From CAYNRG01 sp964399545 (GTDB lineage Bacteria; Bacillota_I; Bacilli_A; Erysipelotrichales; Erysipelotrichaceae): a DNA stretch of 64,000 nt. The notes beneath the pieces were generated by a model. The model saw nothing but the letters and a program-made list of their open reading frames with translations. It searched no databases and had not been told where the DNA came from. How positions within the stretch are numbered: position 1 is the stretch's first letter; each line of letters starts with the position of its first letter. Shown here piece by piece: positions 17,497 to 27,591 of this stretch. The stretch is from NCBI GenBank assembly GCA_964399545.1, contig CAYNRG010000001.1:1-64000 (forward strand), given 5' to 3'. Made by a program: the position numbers and the translations under genes.

Positions 17497-17973
17497 ATGC
17501 AATTATTTAAGAAGAAAGTATTTAGCTTCATTTTACCGTTATCTGGAGAAGTAATGGATATTAAGGGAGTTACGGATGATGTGTTTTCTTCAAAAATGAT
17601 GGGAGATGGATTTGCAGTAAGACCAACGGAAGGGAAAGTTTATTCTCCAGTAAATGGAGAAGTCATGATGATATTTCCCACCAATCATGCGATAGGACTT
17701 AAAGATCAAGTTGGGAATGAATGGCTAATACATATTGGGATGGATACAGTTAACTTAGGTGGAAAAGGATTTAATTTGCATGTAAGAGAGGGGCAGAAAA
17801 TAAAGCAGGGACAATTGATAATTGAATTTGATTATGATGTTGTAAATGAATTAGTTCCTTCCTTGGTGACTCCTATCGTTTTAACAAACTGTGAAGGAGC
17901 AGAAGTTAAGTTATTAAAGACAGGTTATCATACCGCAAAGGCAAGTGATTTAATTGAAATTATCAGGAACTAG
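17497..17973 (+). CDS. PTS glucose-family EIIA component
   Basis: A 158-residue soluble EIIA of the Crr type. The phosphorylated histidine is H79 in LIHIGMDTV, and the second conserved histidine is in TNHAIGL. It would pass phosphate from HPr to the EIIB domain of the permease encoded 900 bases upstream, which lacks its own EIIA. It starts three bases after the regulator stop, so both are co-transcribed. Confidence 0.88.
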   Translation: MQLFKKKVFSFILPLSGEVMDIKGVTDDVFSSKMMGDGFAVRPTEGKVYSPVNGEVMMIFPTNHAIGLKDQVGNEWLIHIGMDTVNLGGKGFNLHVREGQKIKQGQLIIEFDYDVVNELVPSLVTPIVLTNCEGAEVKLLKTGYHTAKASDLIEIIRN

Positions 17974-17975
17974 CA

Positions 17976-18284
17976 ATGACAAAGTCAATTTTAAAAAAAG
18001 TAGATCATAAGTGTTATGCCAGTCAGTTTGATAAAGAGGATTTAATTCTTAGAGACTTTTTAGCAACAGATCGAACTTCATTAGCTAATGAGCGTACCTT
18101 ACTTGCCTATGTAAGGACATCATTAAGTGTGATTGCATCAGGTGTTGGGTTTATTAAACTCTTTGATTATCGATTCTTAACATTTTTAGGCTATGCCTGT
18201 TTTCCACTAGGTATCATCATTTTGATATATGGATTTCAAAGATATAATTTTATACATAAAAAAATTAGAAGAATAAAATTCTAA
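17976..18284 (+). CDS. DUF202 small membrane protein
   Basis: A 102-residue protein with RDFLATDRTSLANERTLLAYVRTSLS, the hallmark of DUF202 (YidH-like), followed by two membrane segments (about 48-62 and 68-85). Function is unknown in the family. It starts two bases after the EIIA stop and ends the operon. Confidence 0.75.
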   Translation: MTKSILKKVDHKCYASQFDKEDLILRDFLATDRTSLANERTLLAYVRTSLSVIASGVGFIKLFDYRFLTFLGYACFPLGIIILIYGFQRYNFIHKKIRRIKF

Positions 18285-18311
18285 TTCATAATGTGATGAC
18301 TATTAAGAGAG

Positions 18312-18346
18312 AAGAGTAGTTTTAATTAAATGCTACTCTTTTAATT
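18312..18346 (+). terminator. Terminator of the PTS operon
   Basis: AAGAGTAG (18312-18319) and CTACTCTT (18333-18340) form a perfect 8-bp stem followed by TTAATT. Confidence 0.6.
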
Positions 18347-18485
18347 ACTTTTATAAGAGCTTCTATCGACACTATTAATTGATGGATTACAAAGGTAAAG
18401 AAGTTCATGTTGTTTTTATTAAATAGTGGACAATTAATTAGATTTATTACATAATTAGATTAAAATAGTAGAAAAGGAGTTTTGT

Positions 18486-19031
18486 ATGAAGAAGCATAGA
18501 ACAAAGAAAAAAGAAATGAAGTTTCGAAGTGCTGATGTATTACAACAAGTTGCTAATGTGATTAATGAGGCTGCTACAGCGCTAAATGATACGACAAAAA
18601 CTATCAAAGAGAGTGCTATTTATGAAGTGCTAGCTGGAGCATTAGGAGCAGGAATTGGAGGCGTTGGTTCATTTTCTTTACTGTATGGATTGGGAACTGT
18701 CGGTTTATCTGCTGCGGGCATTACTTCGGGGCTTGCTGTTGCTGGAAATATTGTTGGTGGTGCAATGGTTGCAGGAATATTTGTGTTAGCAGCTCCAGTA
18801 GCTGTGCTTGCAGCAGGAGGAGTAGGGATTGCTTCACGTGTTAAGAAAAAGAAATTGAAACAAGAAAAAGAGAGGCTTTATCAAGAAGCTCTTCGCAAGC
18901 ATGATGCAATTATAAAAGCATTAAATGAAGAAATGGATGCAGAAAAGGAACGGTTAGACTATCTACAAAGTTTAAACATTCTTCTCCAACAAGCTATAGA
19001 GGATTTAAAGTTTGATTTAGGGATATCCTAA
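18486..19031 (+). CDS. Unrecognised glycine-rich membrane protein, first of a two-gene module
   Basis: A 181-residue protein not recognised. Residues 1-45 are charged and helical. Residues about 46-115 are hydrophobic and dense in Gly/Ala (GAGIGGVGS, AAGITSGLAVAGNIVGG, AAPVAVLAAGGVG), suggesting two tightly packed membrane helices of glycine-zipper type. Residues 116-181 form a Lys/Glu-rich coiled coil. Such a build could oligomerise in a membrane, but no toxin or channel family is identified. It starts after AAAAGGAG and ends three bases before the next gene. The module lies between terminators, so it is its own transcription unit. Confidence 0.6.
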   Translation: MKKHRTKKKEMKFRSADVLQQVANVINEAATALNDTTKTIKESAIYEVLAGALGAGIGGVGSFSLLYGLGTVGLSAAGITSGLAVAGNIVGGAMVAGIFVLAAPVAVLAAGGVGIASRVKKKKLKQEKERLYQEALRKHDAIIKALNEEMDAEKERLDYLQSLNILLQQAIEDLKFDLGIS

Positions 19032-19034
19032 GTT

Positions 19035-20393
19035 ATGAAACGATTTAAATATTCGCTAGAAGAACAACGAATTAATAATGTATTAAAACATCATTCAAAA
19101 AAACTTGAAAATATTTCTGTACCATCGAGTGAAGAGACAGAAAAGAGTATCTCTAGCAGTGAAGAATTGTTGCATAGCTTGGGGTATTCAACTGAAAAGA
19201 AGAATAACCCTATCAAGACTCCGAAGAAAACTATATCTCTTCCAACTTGGGATAGTTTATGCAGTGAAGCAGAGGCTTCAGTGGGCTCCGATTGTCAACT
19301 AGAGTCTATTTTTACAGAAGAAGAGCTAAAAAGTAATGAAGAAGCTATCCGCCTTTTGAATAGAGAGTATAATCAACTGAATCAATTAGATAAGCTAGAT
19401 ATTACGATTAGTGCAGCTGCGGGCCTACTAGGTGGGGTTATTGATATTCTACTTGTTGGCATTCCGAGAAAAACTCCTCAAGGTATAAAGGCAGGGAAAC
19501 TCTCAAATTATATCAGAAATGAATTTGATAAAAAGTTTCCTCCGGAAGAGATGGAGAAACTTGCAAATTTAAGCATTAGTAAAGTTCCCTATGATGCACA
19601 AGATAATAGGAATACAGTAGAGTATGTGAGTGGGTTATCTGCCTATTATCATAGACTTCTTGCTCTTGGCCATGATCCCTTTTTAGGTTTTATAGTTGGG
19701 GTTGCTGATATTATGAAAGGGAATATGACAACGATTGATAAAGCAGGTAAGTTTACAACTCAAAATATGGATGGGTATGCAGGCAGAGTAGAGAGGAATA
19801 TATTTAAAGCTATTGCAAAACAAATCATTCACTTAAAATCAGATATGACAACTTCGATGGGTATTCCGGTTCCGATGATGGGTTTATTCAACCTTTTCCA
19901 ATTTGGAAGCATTACAGAGGAAGACCAAACTATTGCTGAAATAGTTCAGGGAATGTACTATGAAGGGTATGATTTCATCCACTTCTGTTCAATGTCTATT
20001 CCTGTGATGGTTATTGAGGTTTTAGTTCGATTGGGACATGCAATGAAGAAAATTAAAGAAGGTCATAGTTTATCTAAATCTATTCCTTGCTCATCACGGC
20101 AAGAGGAAAAGGCAAAGCTTACGACAATGCTTTTTATTTCTCATTCAAGTGCAGCGGCTATTAATGCTGGGAAGGTATGTTTTAAAGGAGATCCAAAGGC
20201 TATCAATTATGTGCAATGGCTTGCGTTTGCAAAGTACTCCTACCAAAAACTAAAATGGGAAATTATTGAAAAACCTCAAAAAAGAGATAAATATGTTATG
20301 GGTGTAATCGATAAGGAGATGAAATCCATACTTACTGAAATTGATAAAACTTGGTCTGAGTTAGAACAAGAAGATATTGTGATGACAGAATAG
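19035..20393 (+). CDS. Unrecognised 452-residue protein, second of a two-gene module
   Basis: A protein of unknown family. The first 110 residues are polar and probably flexible. A hydrophobic Gly/Ala segment (ISAAAGLLGGVIDILLVGI, about 123-141) could be membrane-associated. The central region has YYHRLLALGHDPFLGFIVG, a conserved-looking His/Asp cluster, and MTTIDKAGKF. A later stretch has LFISHSSAAAINAGKV. No nucleotide-binding or catalytic motif is certain. It starts three bases after its partner, so the two are expected to act together. Many short polar loops between hydrophobic helices suggest a membrane-bound or pore-associated role, which is speculative. Confidence 0.55.
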   Translation: MKRFKYSLEEQRINNVLKHHSKKLENISVPSSEETEKSISSSEELLHSLGYSTEKKNNPIKTPKKTISLPTWDSLCSEAEASVGSDCQLESIFTEEELKSNEEAIRLLNREYNQLNQLDKLDITISAAAGLLGGVIDILLVGIPRKTPQGIKAGKLSNYIRNEFDKKFPPEEMEKLANLSISKVPYDAQDNRNTVEYVSGLSAYYHRLLALGHDPFLGFIVGVADIMKGNMTTIDKAGKFTTQNMDGYAGRVERNIFKAIAKQIIHLKSDMTTSMGIPVPMMGLFNLFQFGSITEEDQTIAEIVQGMYYEGYDFIHFCSMSIPVMVIEVLVRLGHAMKKIKEGHSLSKSIPCSSRQEEKAKLTTMLFISHSSAAAINAGKVCFKGDPKAINYVQWLAFAKYSYQKLKWEIIEKPQKRDKYVMGVIDKEMKSILTEIDKTWSELEQEDIVMTE

Positions 20394-20715
20394 ATATAGA
20401 CTTCTAAAGTTAATATTTGTAAGATAGTAAACTGTTTTATTCTAAAAGATATAGAAAAGCGATGTAGGTTAAGGGAACTTAATTTACATCGTTTTTGCTA
20501 TGCTTTCAATAATGCTATTTTGCAGTATAAGGTAGTACAAAAATTAAAATAACAGATACTTATTAATAGTGATTAAAATGGATTATTCCAAGAGTTAATA
20601 AACTTAACAAAACAAACTTTTTATATGGTCTGGCAAAGATATCTAGGATTATAATTATGTAATGAGGTAAAGAGTACTTTTAAGTGAAAGTGCTATTATT
20701 AAGGAGGAACAGAAG
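20394..20715. other. Intergenic region before the surface protein
   Basis: It holds a strong terminator (20455-20498), a TATAAT sequence at 20650-20655 without a clear -35, and the AAGGAGG ribosome binding site at 20700-20706. No coding frame was seen. Confidence 0.5.
20455..20498 (+). terminator. Strong terminator of the two-gene module
   Basis: A stem made of GCGATGTA with ACATCGT, extended inward by TTAAG with CTTAA around a GGAA loop, is followed by TTTTTGC. Confidence 0.75.
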
Positions 20716-23700
20716 ATGAAAAAGTTTTTAAAATTTAGCCTTAGCTTGAGTCTTTTAATCGGAGGCGGGATAGGCAATATTCCAATTAATTCGATAGCTG
20801 AAGAAACTCAAGTTGAAGCTGTTGAAACGGTTGAATCAGAAGAGTCTAGAGAACTAGTAATAGATTCAGAAGGAATTAAAGTAGAACTGGTTCAAACACA
20901 TAGAGAAGAAACAAATACAGTTCTTACAACCGTATTTATAGAAACAGAAAAATCCATTGAATTACAAGATGAAAATGGAAATAGTCAGGAGGATAAAAAG
21001 ACAGAGGCTGGATCCTATGTTTTTGAGTATCCACAAAATGGAGAATATCATTATCAAGTAGTTGATATAAATGATACAGAATCAACTCCTGTTTCATTTA
21101 GTATTCAAGTGGATAAGATAGTTGTTCAGGAGTCACAAGTTCCAACTGAGAAAGAGCTTCGTCGTGCATCGGCATTATCTGTGTCTATTCCAGGGTTATA
21201 TGAACCTGAGGTGAATGAATGGAATTTACAATCATCAACTTCATTTAACTATTCAGCAATGATTGCTGCAACATTTAGTGATAGCGCAATAGATAAACGT
21301 CTAAGAATTACTCTTCCTGAAGGAATTCGATTTATGAAATATGGGGTTTTAGAAAATCCCGATGCAAGTAAAAATCAAGTGCTCTTGGATGGGACACCAG
21401 CAGATTTTTTGAAAGCGATGATAAGTACTCCTGAGAGGCAAGAGTTTTATGATTCTTATAATGTTGGATCATTAGAGTATCAGTTTTCATCAGGGACAGA
21501 ATCAATCCCACTTTCAATCGACTTTGAAGTAGATACAATGGTTTACTATGGGCCTAAAAAATTTCCAGAAGGATTTAAGGTAGAGGTTATTGAAGATGGA
21601 GAAGTAGTACAAGAAATTACTAAATCGATTAACGCAACAACTGTGTGGCAAATGAGTTGGACTACTTTGCCACGAGTTACAGCGATTGCAAAAAGTGGAG
21701 AATATCTTGCATATGGATTTCCTGTTCCTTACGTAAGTAATGGACCGACTGGTGGGAATGGGAGTTATCAGAAATACGTTAAAGAATATACTATTAAACA
21801 TTATTATCCCGATGGATTTACTTTAAAGGATGGTTATGCAGGAAAACCTGCGGAGAATGTAGTTGAAATTAATAGAGAAGAGAACAGTATTACACAATCA
21901 TTTTCTAATATTGTTCAAGGAGGAAATGTATATACTAGTTATTTAATGGTTGAGTTAAATACTTTAAATGTTGCTGAGCCTGGGATGTATAAGGGTAAAA
22001 ATCAGGAACTTCAGATTACAACCTATGATGGTACAATTATCACACAAAGTGATAAACCTTTAGGTGCAACAGATAGTGGAGTAAATCGTGTAACTCCTTT
22101 ATCGGTAAATGTTGTGGATGAAAATGATCCAGCAGCTAAAAATATGTTAAGTTATTCAGGAGAACAAGTGATTAGTTATGCACCTGTAAGTGATGAATAT
22201 GAAGTAGCTATCCCAAATCGTGGAAAGTTTATCGCAAATGGAGGAAACAAAACTAATCAAACTTTTGAGTATAAGATTCCAAATGATTTTGAAGCAACAT
22301 CGATAGGATTCCTAAAGGGAGATGGTAATGGAGTAATTACGATGTATTATCGTACTAATAAGAACGAAACATTACAATCAATTACATCAGATGATCCTCG
22401 TATTGTACATAGTGCAACAAAGAAAACAATGAGTATTACGAAAGAAAAACTGGGTCTTGCCGAAGATGAGTATTTTACTTATGGTAGAGCATATATAGGC
22501 ACATTTAATCCTGGAGACTTAACTCACATTGCGATGGGAAAAAATGATCCTCTTGTTGTGGGGAAATTAGGAAGTAGAGCTAGTTCAGCAAATATACAGA
22601 TTAGTAGTTATGCATCAATGGATGGGGGAATTACTCGTGATGAGAAAACACTAGCAGAATTGAATTTTGAAGTTCTTCGTATTGACTTGAAAGATGCACA
22701 ATATTCAGGAGCAGCTACATCTAGTGAGGGAGTGGTGCCAGCGGGAGAAAGTATCAAGTTAAGATATGGCTTAAGTGTGGCATATCCTTATACAAACACG
22801 CAGAGCATCTCAAATCCTCAGTTTTGCTTTGTAGCACCGAAAAATACAATGGTTGATGCAGATGCTGCTGTTGCATGGGAATTTGGGCGCACGTATTTAG
22901 GCGGATCAATGACTGGAGAACCTGCGGAGAGTATTAAGAAAGTGGTTGAAGTTAGTCTTTTATCACAGCGGGTGGTAGAGGGTAGACAAATAAGTTGCTT
23001 TACTGTTAATGGTAATGCAGGATATCAATTTAATCATTACAATAAAGAATTATTACTCGAAATTAAGTTAGATACTACAATTCAAGCTGGTGGTAGTTTT
23101 TCTCAAAGTGCTTTGGGGTTCTGGAGTGCTTCTGAAAATCAAGGAGAAATTACAAGTTCAACAAGTGGATATTCATCTGTTATTGTAGATTCGGATGATT
23201 TTGATAATGATGGGAATACAACAGAAAGAATGCTTCCTGTTTTGTCAAGAAATCTAAGTATTACACCAAAAACTGGAATTATCGTAGATACTTCAATTAG
23301 AGTGCAAGGCGAAGAAAAAGAACCGGCATTTGATGTGAATAACCCTCAAACAGCGGTGAAATTTACACCTGGAACAATAACAGAGTATGAAGTAGATATT
23401 ATTAATAATGGAACTTCATCTACTGAGAAGTTAGAGGTATATATCCCTATTCCAAAAACAGGGAAAGACTTTGGAAGCAATTTCCAATCCCAACCTTTTA
23501 AATGGGATTTGAGTCTAGAAAGGGATCCAGTAGTTAATATTTACAATGGAGATGGAACTTTAAATACAGCAGCAGTGTCGAATTATGTTATTGAATATGC
23601 AAGTGATCCAACGATTACCGGAAATACAGTCACTGCAACTTGGAAATCAACTTGGGATAGTTCTACAACAATGATACGTATTACAAATACTGTAGGGATG

Positions 23701-26700
23701 CTCAAATCAGAAAAAATGAATATTACCTTTAATTATCAAGTTGCAGAAGATGAAACAAGTGTTATTGCAAATCCTGAGAAGTTAAATGCTGTTCAAGATT
23801 TTAGACCTCACTATTACTACAATATTCCAGGTGAGGCAGCAGGATACTTACAAGGAACTCGAGTAGGAGTAGAGCTTGTTATTGGTAAAATTGAAGGACG
23901 CGTTTTTGAGGATGCTGATTTGAATGGACTATTCAATACTGGAGATAAAGTGTTGGAGGGGAAAGAAGTAACACTATATCGACTAGTTAGTAGAAGTTAT
24001 ACAAGTGTTGCGACTGTAACAACAGGAGCTGATGGAATATATAAGTTTGAAAACTTAGGAAATGGAACCTATAAAGTAGACTTTAGTGATGTACCAACAG
24101 AAGACCAACAATTTACAAAAATGAATATTGGTAATGATGAGACCATCGACTCGGATGTAGTTATTAGTGGGGATGATGCTGGATATGCAATTAATGTTAA
24201 TCCAGTAGATACATCATCAAATAACGTAGATGCTGGGGTGGTTAATTACAACCCAACAAGCTTATCGGTAAATATTAATGAAGGTGATAGAACACTTTTA
24301 CAATGGAACTCAATTTTACAAACAGGAACAAGAGAAGTATTAACAACTACGATTAATCCAGAAAACTTTGACTCAATTAAAGCTAAGACTGATTCAATTG
24401 TATGGGAATCGTCAGATTCCTCTATTGTTGGAGTATCTAATGGTGGAATTCAAGGGAATGCAGTCGGAGAAGCGACAATAACGGTCACTGTTAAAGACAT
24501 GTATGGAAATACATCAAAGAGCAGTGTTAAGGTGACAGTAACACCAAACACACCACCAACGATTGAAACAAGCGGCACTGCGGAGTTAACTCATGAGCTT
24601 GGTGTCGATTATACAAAAGACTTGAAAAGCTTAGTAACGGTTAGTGATGAACAAGATAGCCCGATTAATTTAGACCGCCTTGTTGTAACTGGAAGTGTCG
24701 ATACGACAGTAGTTGGTGAAAATAAAATTAGCTATGAGTACACAGATAAAGATGGAAATATAGCAACACATAGTTTAGTCATAACAGTTCAAGATACAAC
24801 TGCGCCAACAGTGACTATAGAGAATAATCCAGTTCTTTTTGAAGTTTCTGAAACTATTAATGTAGATACAATCTATGCAGCTGCAGGAGTAACTATTTCA
24901 GATGCAAGCACAACAACATGGGTTATTAATGGTATGGATGACTTAGACTTAACTGCAATAGGGACAGATCAAACTGTAGAACTAGTAGTAACAGATGAAC
25001 AAGGTAATAGCACAACAAAAACCATTACAATTCAGCTCGAAAGTACTCTTGAAGTAAAAGCGACTAATTCAACAGTAACCTTTGAAATGGGTGAAAGCAT
25101 TACGGAAGAAGAAATTATTAGCCGAGCTCAACTTGTAGTAACTGATGGAAGAAGTATCACACCATCGATTTCAGAAGAAATGATGAATAGTATTGATGAT
25201 TCAGCAATTGGAAAATGGACAGTAGATATTACGGTTAAAGACAACTTCGGTAGTGAACGAGTAGTAACCGTTACAGTAGATCTTAAAGATACAGTAAAGC
25301 CAACGGTTGATATTGAAAACACATCAATACGATTAAGATACAACACCGTAGCAGAAAAAGTCATCTTGGCCGCTATGGGAACGATTAAAATAACCGATTT
25401 TACAGCAACGACAGCTACATTAAGCGACGTTAGTGCAATTGATAAATCAAAGATTGAATCTGAACAAGTACTGACATATAGCGTCACAGATGAAGCCGGT
25501 AATACAACAGAAACTCAAATTAAAATTACATTATTTGATGATGTAAAACCTGGGGTGGATGTTGAGAATACTGAGATTCAATTTGAATTAGGAGAAGAAG
25601 TAACTACAGAAGCAATTTTAGAAAAAGTGGGAACAGTAACTATTAATGATGTAAGTACAACGACAACGACGGTGGTAGGAGATGTCGATGATACTACTGT
25701 GGGCTCACAGACGGTAGCACTTGTGGTAGAGGATGCTTATGGTAATGTTAAAAATACTCCAGTCGTAGTTACAGTTCAAGATACAACTGCGCCAACAGTG
25801 ACTATAGAGAATAATCCAGTTCTCTTTGAAGTTTCTGAGACTATTAATGTAGACACAATCTATGCAGCTGCAGGAGTAACTATTTCAGATAAAACTAAAA
25901 CGACATGGGTTATTAATGGTATGGATGACTTAGACTTAACTGCAATAGGGACAGATCAAACTGTAGAACTAGTAGTAACAGATGAACAAGGTAATAGCAC
26001 AACAAAAACCATTACAATTCAGCTCGAAAGTACTCTTGAAGTAAAAGCGACTAATTCAACAGTAACCTTTGAAATGGGTGAAAGCATTACGGAAGAAGAA
26101 ATTATTAGCCGAGCTCAACTTGTAGTAACTGATGGAAGAAGTATCACACCATCGATTTCAGAAGAAATGATGAATAGTATTGATGATTCAGCAATTGGAA
26201 AATGGACAGTAGATATTACGGTTAAAGACAACTTCGGTAGTGAACGAGTAGTAACCGTTACAGTAGATCTTAAAGATACAGTAAAGCCAACGGTTGATAT
26301 TGAAAACACATCAATACGATTAAGATACAACACCGTAGCAGAAAAAGTCATCTTGGCCGCTATGGGAACGATTAAAATAACCGATTTTACAGCAACGACA
26401 GCTACATTAAGCGACGTTAGTGCAATTGATAAATCAAAGATTGAATCTGAACAAGTACTGACATATAGCGTCACAGATGAAGCCGGTAATACAACAGAAA
26501 CTCAAATTAAAATTACATTATTTGATGATGTAAAACCTGGGGTGGATGTTGAGAATACTGAGATTCAATTTGAATTAGGAGAAGAAGTAACTACAGAAGC
26601 AATTTTAGAAAAAGTGGGAACAGTAACTATTAATGATGTAAGTACAACGACAACGACGGTGGTAGGAGATGTCGATGATACTACTGTGGGCTCACAGACG

Positions 26701-27579
26701 GTAGCACTTGTGGTAGAGGATGCTTATGGTAATGTTAAAAATACTCCAGTCGTAGTTACAGTTCAAGATACAACTGCACCAACCATTGAACTTTCATCAG
26801 AGCAAATTAACTATGAAGATGATGTAATTATTAGTGAAGAGGACTTCTTGGCTGATGTGGTGTCGGCAGTAAGTGATAACTCTGAGGTTACAGTTACATC
26901 AAATTACTCAACAGAGGTTGATTTTGATGCCTTAGATGGATGGTTCTCTGAACTTGAAATAGAAGTTGAAATTACTGTAACAGATGAACAAGGAAATAGT
27001 ACAACAGAAACAGTTACAGTAATCTTAGTTTCAAAAAATGAATATTATGTTGAAATTAGTGATGTTTCGATGGAAGTGTCAGAATATCTTGCGGCCCTTG
27101 AAAATGGGACACTGGAAGAAAAGGTTCTGGAAATTTCTGAAGCAGCAGCAGGAGCTGAACACCCACGCCGTGGAAGTTATACCTTCGATGTAGAAGTGGA
27201 TAGTTTAACTCAATTTCCAACAACTGTTCAGCCTGGTGATGAGATTGAAGTAACAATCAATGCAGGAGTATCAGACTCATCTGCAGGAAATTGGATTTCA
27301 AGAATAACTCAACGTGGAATAGAAACACCACTACTTAGTGATTCCTTTAAGATTTTGATTAATCCAGATGCAAAGGGAGATGTTGATATCTATACATTAA
27401 ATTTCTATGATTGCAATAAAAATGTAGTGAGTCAAGATTGGGTTCTTCAAGGAAATGATGGGACACCAAATAAGACATACACATATCCAACACCTTCATA
27501 CAAGAATGTACAAGGTAATTTAGATATTTACCCAACAAATTGTAGCGGTGGATTTGTTATCCCTAATACAGGAAAATAA
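20716..27579 (+). CDS. Very large secreted surface protein with repeats (adhesin-like)
   Basis: A 2,287-residue secreted protein. A signal peptide (about 1-29) is followed by a long beta-rich region (about 30-1050). An SdrD/CnaB-like domain opens with GRVFEDADLNGLFNTGD (about 1057-1170), then comes a BIG2-like domain with WESSDSSIVGVS (about 1230). Ig-like repeats of the HYR/DUF5011 kind begin near 1280. Two 329-residue units (1358-1686 and 1687-2015) are nearly identical, each opening with VQDTTAPTV. The last residues are FVIPNTGK, an LPxTG-like sortase motif, but no hydrophobic helix or basic tail follows. It is therefore either a truncated wall protein or is released. Function is probably adhesion. 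Confidence 0.82.
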   Translation: MKKFLKFSLSLSLLIGGGIGNIPINSIAEETQVEAVETVESEESRELVIDSEGIKVELVQTHREETNTVLTTVFIETEKSIELQDENGNSQEDKKTEAGSYVFEYPQNGEYHYQVVDINDTESTPVSFSIQVDKIVVQESQVPTEKELRRASALSVSIPGLYEPEVNEWNLQSSTSFNYSAMIAATFSDSAIDKRLRITLPEGIRFMKYGVLENPDASKNQVLLDGTPADFLKAMISTPERQEFYDSYNVGSLEYQFSSGTESIPLSIDFEVDTMVYYGPKKFPEGFKVEVIEDGEVVQEITKSINATTVWQMSWTTLPRVTAIAKSGEYLAYGFPVPYVSNGPTGGNGSYQKYVKEYTIKHYYPDGFTLKDGYAGKPAENVVEINREENSITQSFSNIVQGGNVYTSYLMVELNTLNVAEPGMYKGKNQELQITTYDGTIITQSDKPLGATDSGVNRVTPLSVNVVDENDPAAKNMLSYSGEQVISYAPVSDEYEVAIPNRGKFIANGGNKTNQTFEYKIPNDFEATSIGFLKGDGNGVITMYYRTNKNETLQSITSDDPRIVHSATKKTMSITKEKLGLAEDEYFTYGRAYIGTFNPGDLTHIAMGKNDPLVVGKLGSRASSANIQISSYASMDGGITRDEKTLAELNFEVLRIDLKDAQYSGAATSSEGVVPAGESIKLRYGLSVAYPYTNTQSISNPQFCFVAPKNTMVDADAAVAWEFGRTYLGGSMTGEPAESIKKVVEVSLLSQRVVEGRQISCFTVNGNAGYQFNHYNKELLLEIKLDTTIQAGGSFSQSALGFWSASENQGEITSSTSGYSSVIVDSDDFDNDGNTTERMLPVLSRNLSITPKTGIIVDTSIRVQGEEKEPAFDVNNPQTAVKFTPGTITEYEVDIINNGTSSTEKLEVYIPIPKTGKDFGSNFQSQPFKWDLSLERDPVVNIYNGDGTLNTAAVSNYVIEYASDPTITGNTVTATWKSTWDSSTTMIRITNTVGMLKSEKMNITFNYQVAEDETSVIANPEKLNAVQDFRPHYYYNIPGEAAGYLQGTRVGVELVIGKIEGRVFEDADLNGLFNTGDKVLEGKEVTLYRLVSRSYTSVATVTTGADGIYKFENLGNGTYKVDFSDVPTEDQQFTKMNIGNDETIDSDVVISGDDAGYAINVNPVDTSSNNVDAGVVNYNPTSLSVNINEGDRTLLQWNSILQTGTREVLTTTINPENFDSIKAKTDSIVWESSDSSIVGVSNGGIQGNAVGEATITVTVKDMYGNTSKSSVKVTVTPNTPPTIETSGTAELTHELGVDYTKDLKSLVTVSDEQDSPINLDRLVVTGSVDTTVVGENKISYEYTDKDGNIATHSLVITVQDTTAPTVTIENNPVLFEVSETINVDTIYAAAGVTISDASTTTWVINGMDDLDLTAIGTDQTVELVVTDEQGNSTTKTITIQLESTLEVKATNSTVTFEMGESITEEEIISRAQLVVTDGRSITPSISEEMMNSIDDSAIGKWTVDITVKDNFGSERVVTVTVDLKDTVKPTVDIENTSIRLRYNTVAEKVILAAMGTIKITDFTATTATLSDVSAIDKSKIESEQVLTYSVTDEAGNTTETQIKITLFDDVKPGVDVENTEIQFELGEEVTTEAILEKVGTVTINDVSTTTTTVVGDVDDTTVGSQTVALVVEDAYGNVKNTPVVVTVQDTTAPTVTIENNPVLFEVSETINVDTIYAAAGVTISDKTKTTWVINGMDDLDLTAIGTDQTVELVVTDEQGNSTTKTITIQLESTLEVKATNSTVTFEMGESITEEEIISRAQLVVTDGRSITPSISEEMMNSIDDSAIGKWTVDITVKDNFGSERVVTVTVDLKDTVKPTVDIENTSIRLRYNTVAEKVILAAMGTIKITDFTATTATLSDVSAIDKSKIESEQVLTYSVTDEAGNTTETQIKITLFDDVKPGVDVENTEIQFELGEEVTTEAILEKVGTVTINDVSTTTTTVVGDVDDTTVGSQTVALVVEDAYGNVKNTPVVVTVQDTTAPTIELSSEQINYEDDVIISEEDFLADVVSAVSDNSEVTVTSNYSTEVDFDALDGWFSELEIEVEITVTDEQGNSTTETVTVILVSKNEYYVEISDVSMEVSEYLAALENGTLEEKVLEISEAAAGAEHPRRGSYTFDVEVDSLTQFPTTVQPGDEIEVTINAGVSDSSAGNWISRITQRGIETPLLSDSFKILINPDAKGDVDIYTLNFYDCNKNVVSQDWVLQGNDGTPNKTYTYPTPSYKNVQGNLDIYPTNCSGGFVIPNTGK
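24787..25773 (+). repeat. 987-bp tandem repeat, copy 1
   Basis: The unit begins at GTTCAAGATACAACTGCGCC and encodes 329 residues. It differs from copy 2 only at scattered bases within the first 130 nt, including the codons giving DASTTTW against DKTKTTW. The rest appears identical. Confidence 0.9.
25774..26760 (+). repeat. 987-bp tandem repeat, copy 2
   Basis: This is a head-to-tail copy of the preceding unit. A third, partial start of the unit (GTTCAAGATACAACTGCACC) begins at 26761 and then diverges. The near identity implies recent duplication or gene conversion. Confidence 0.9.
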
Positions 27580-27591
27580 TGAAAAGATAGA

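Noticed and set aside
19017..19031. TTAGG-GATAT-CCTAA inverted repeat at the junction of the two-gene module
   Set aside because: Five-base arms overlapping a stop codon are short enough to occur by chance, and there is no T-run.
25128..26474. Two identical 119-residue minus-strand open frames inside the surface protein gene (25128-25487 and 26115-26474)
   Set aside because: They are shadows of the 987-bp tandem repeat, lack ribosome binding sites and have the composition of an antisense translation.
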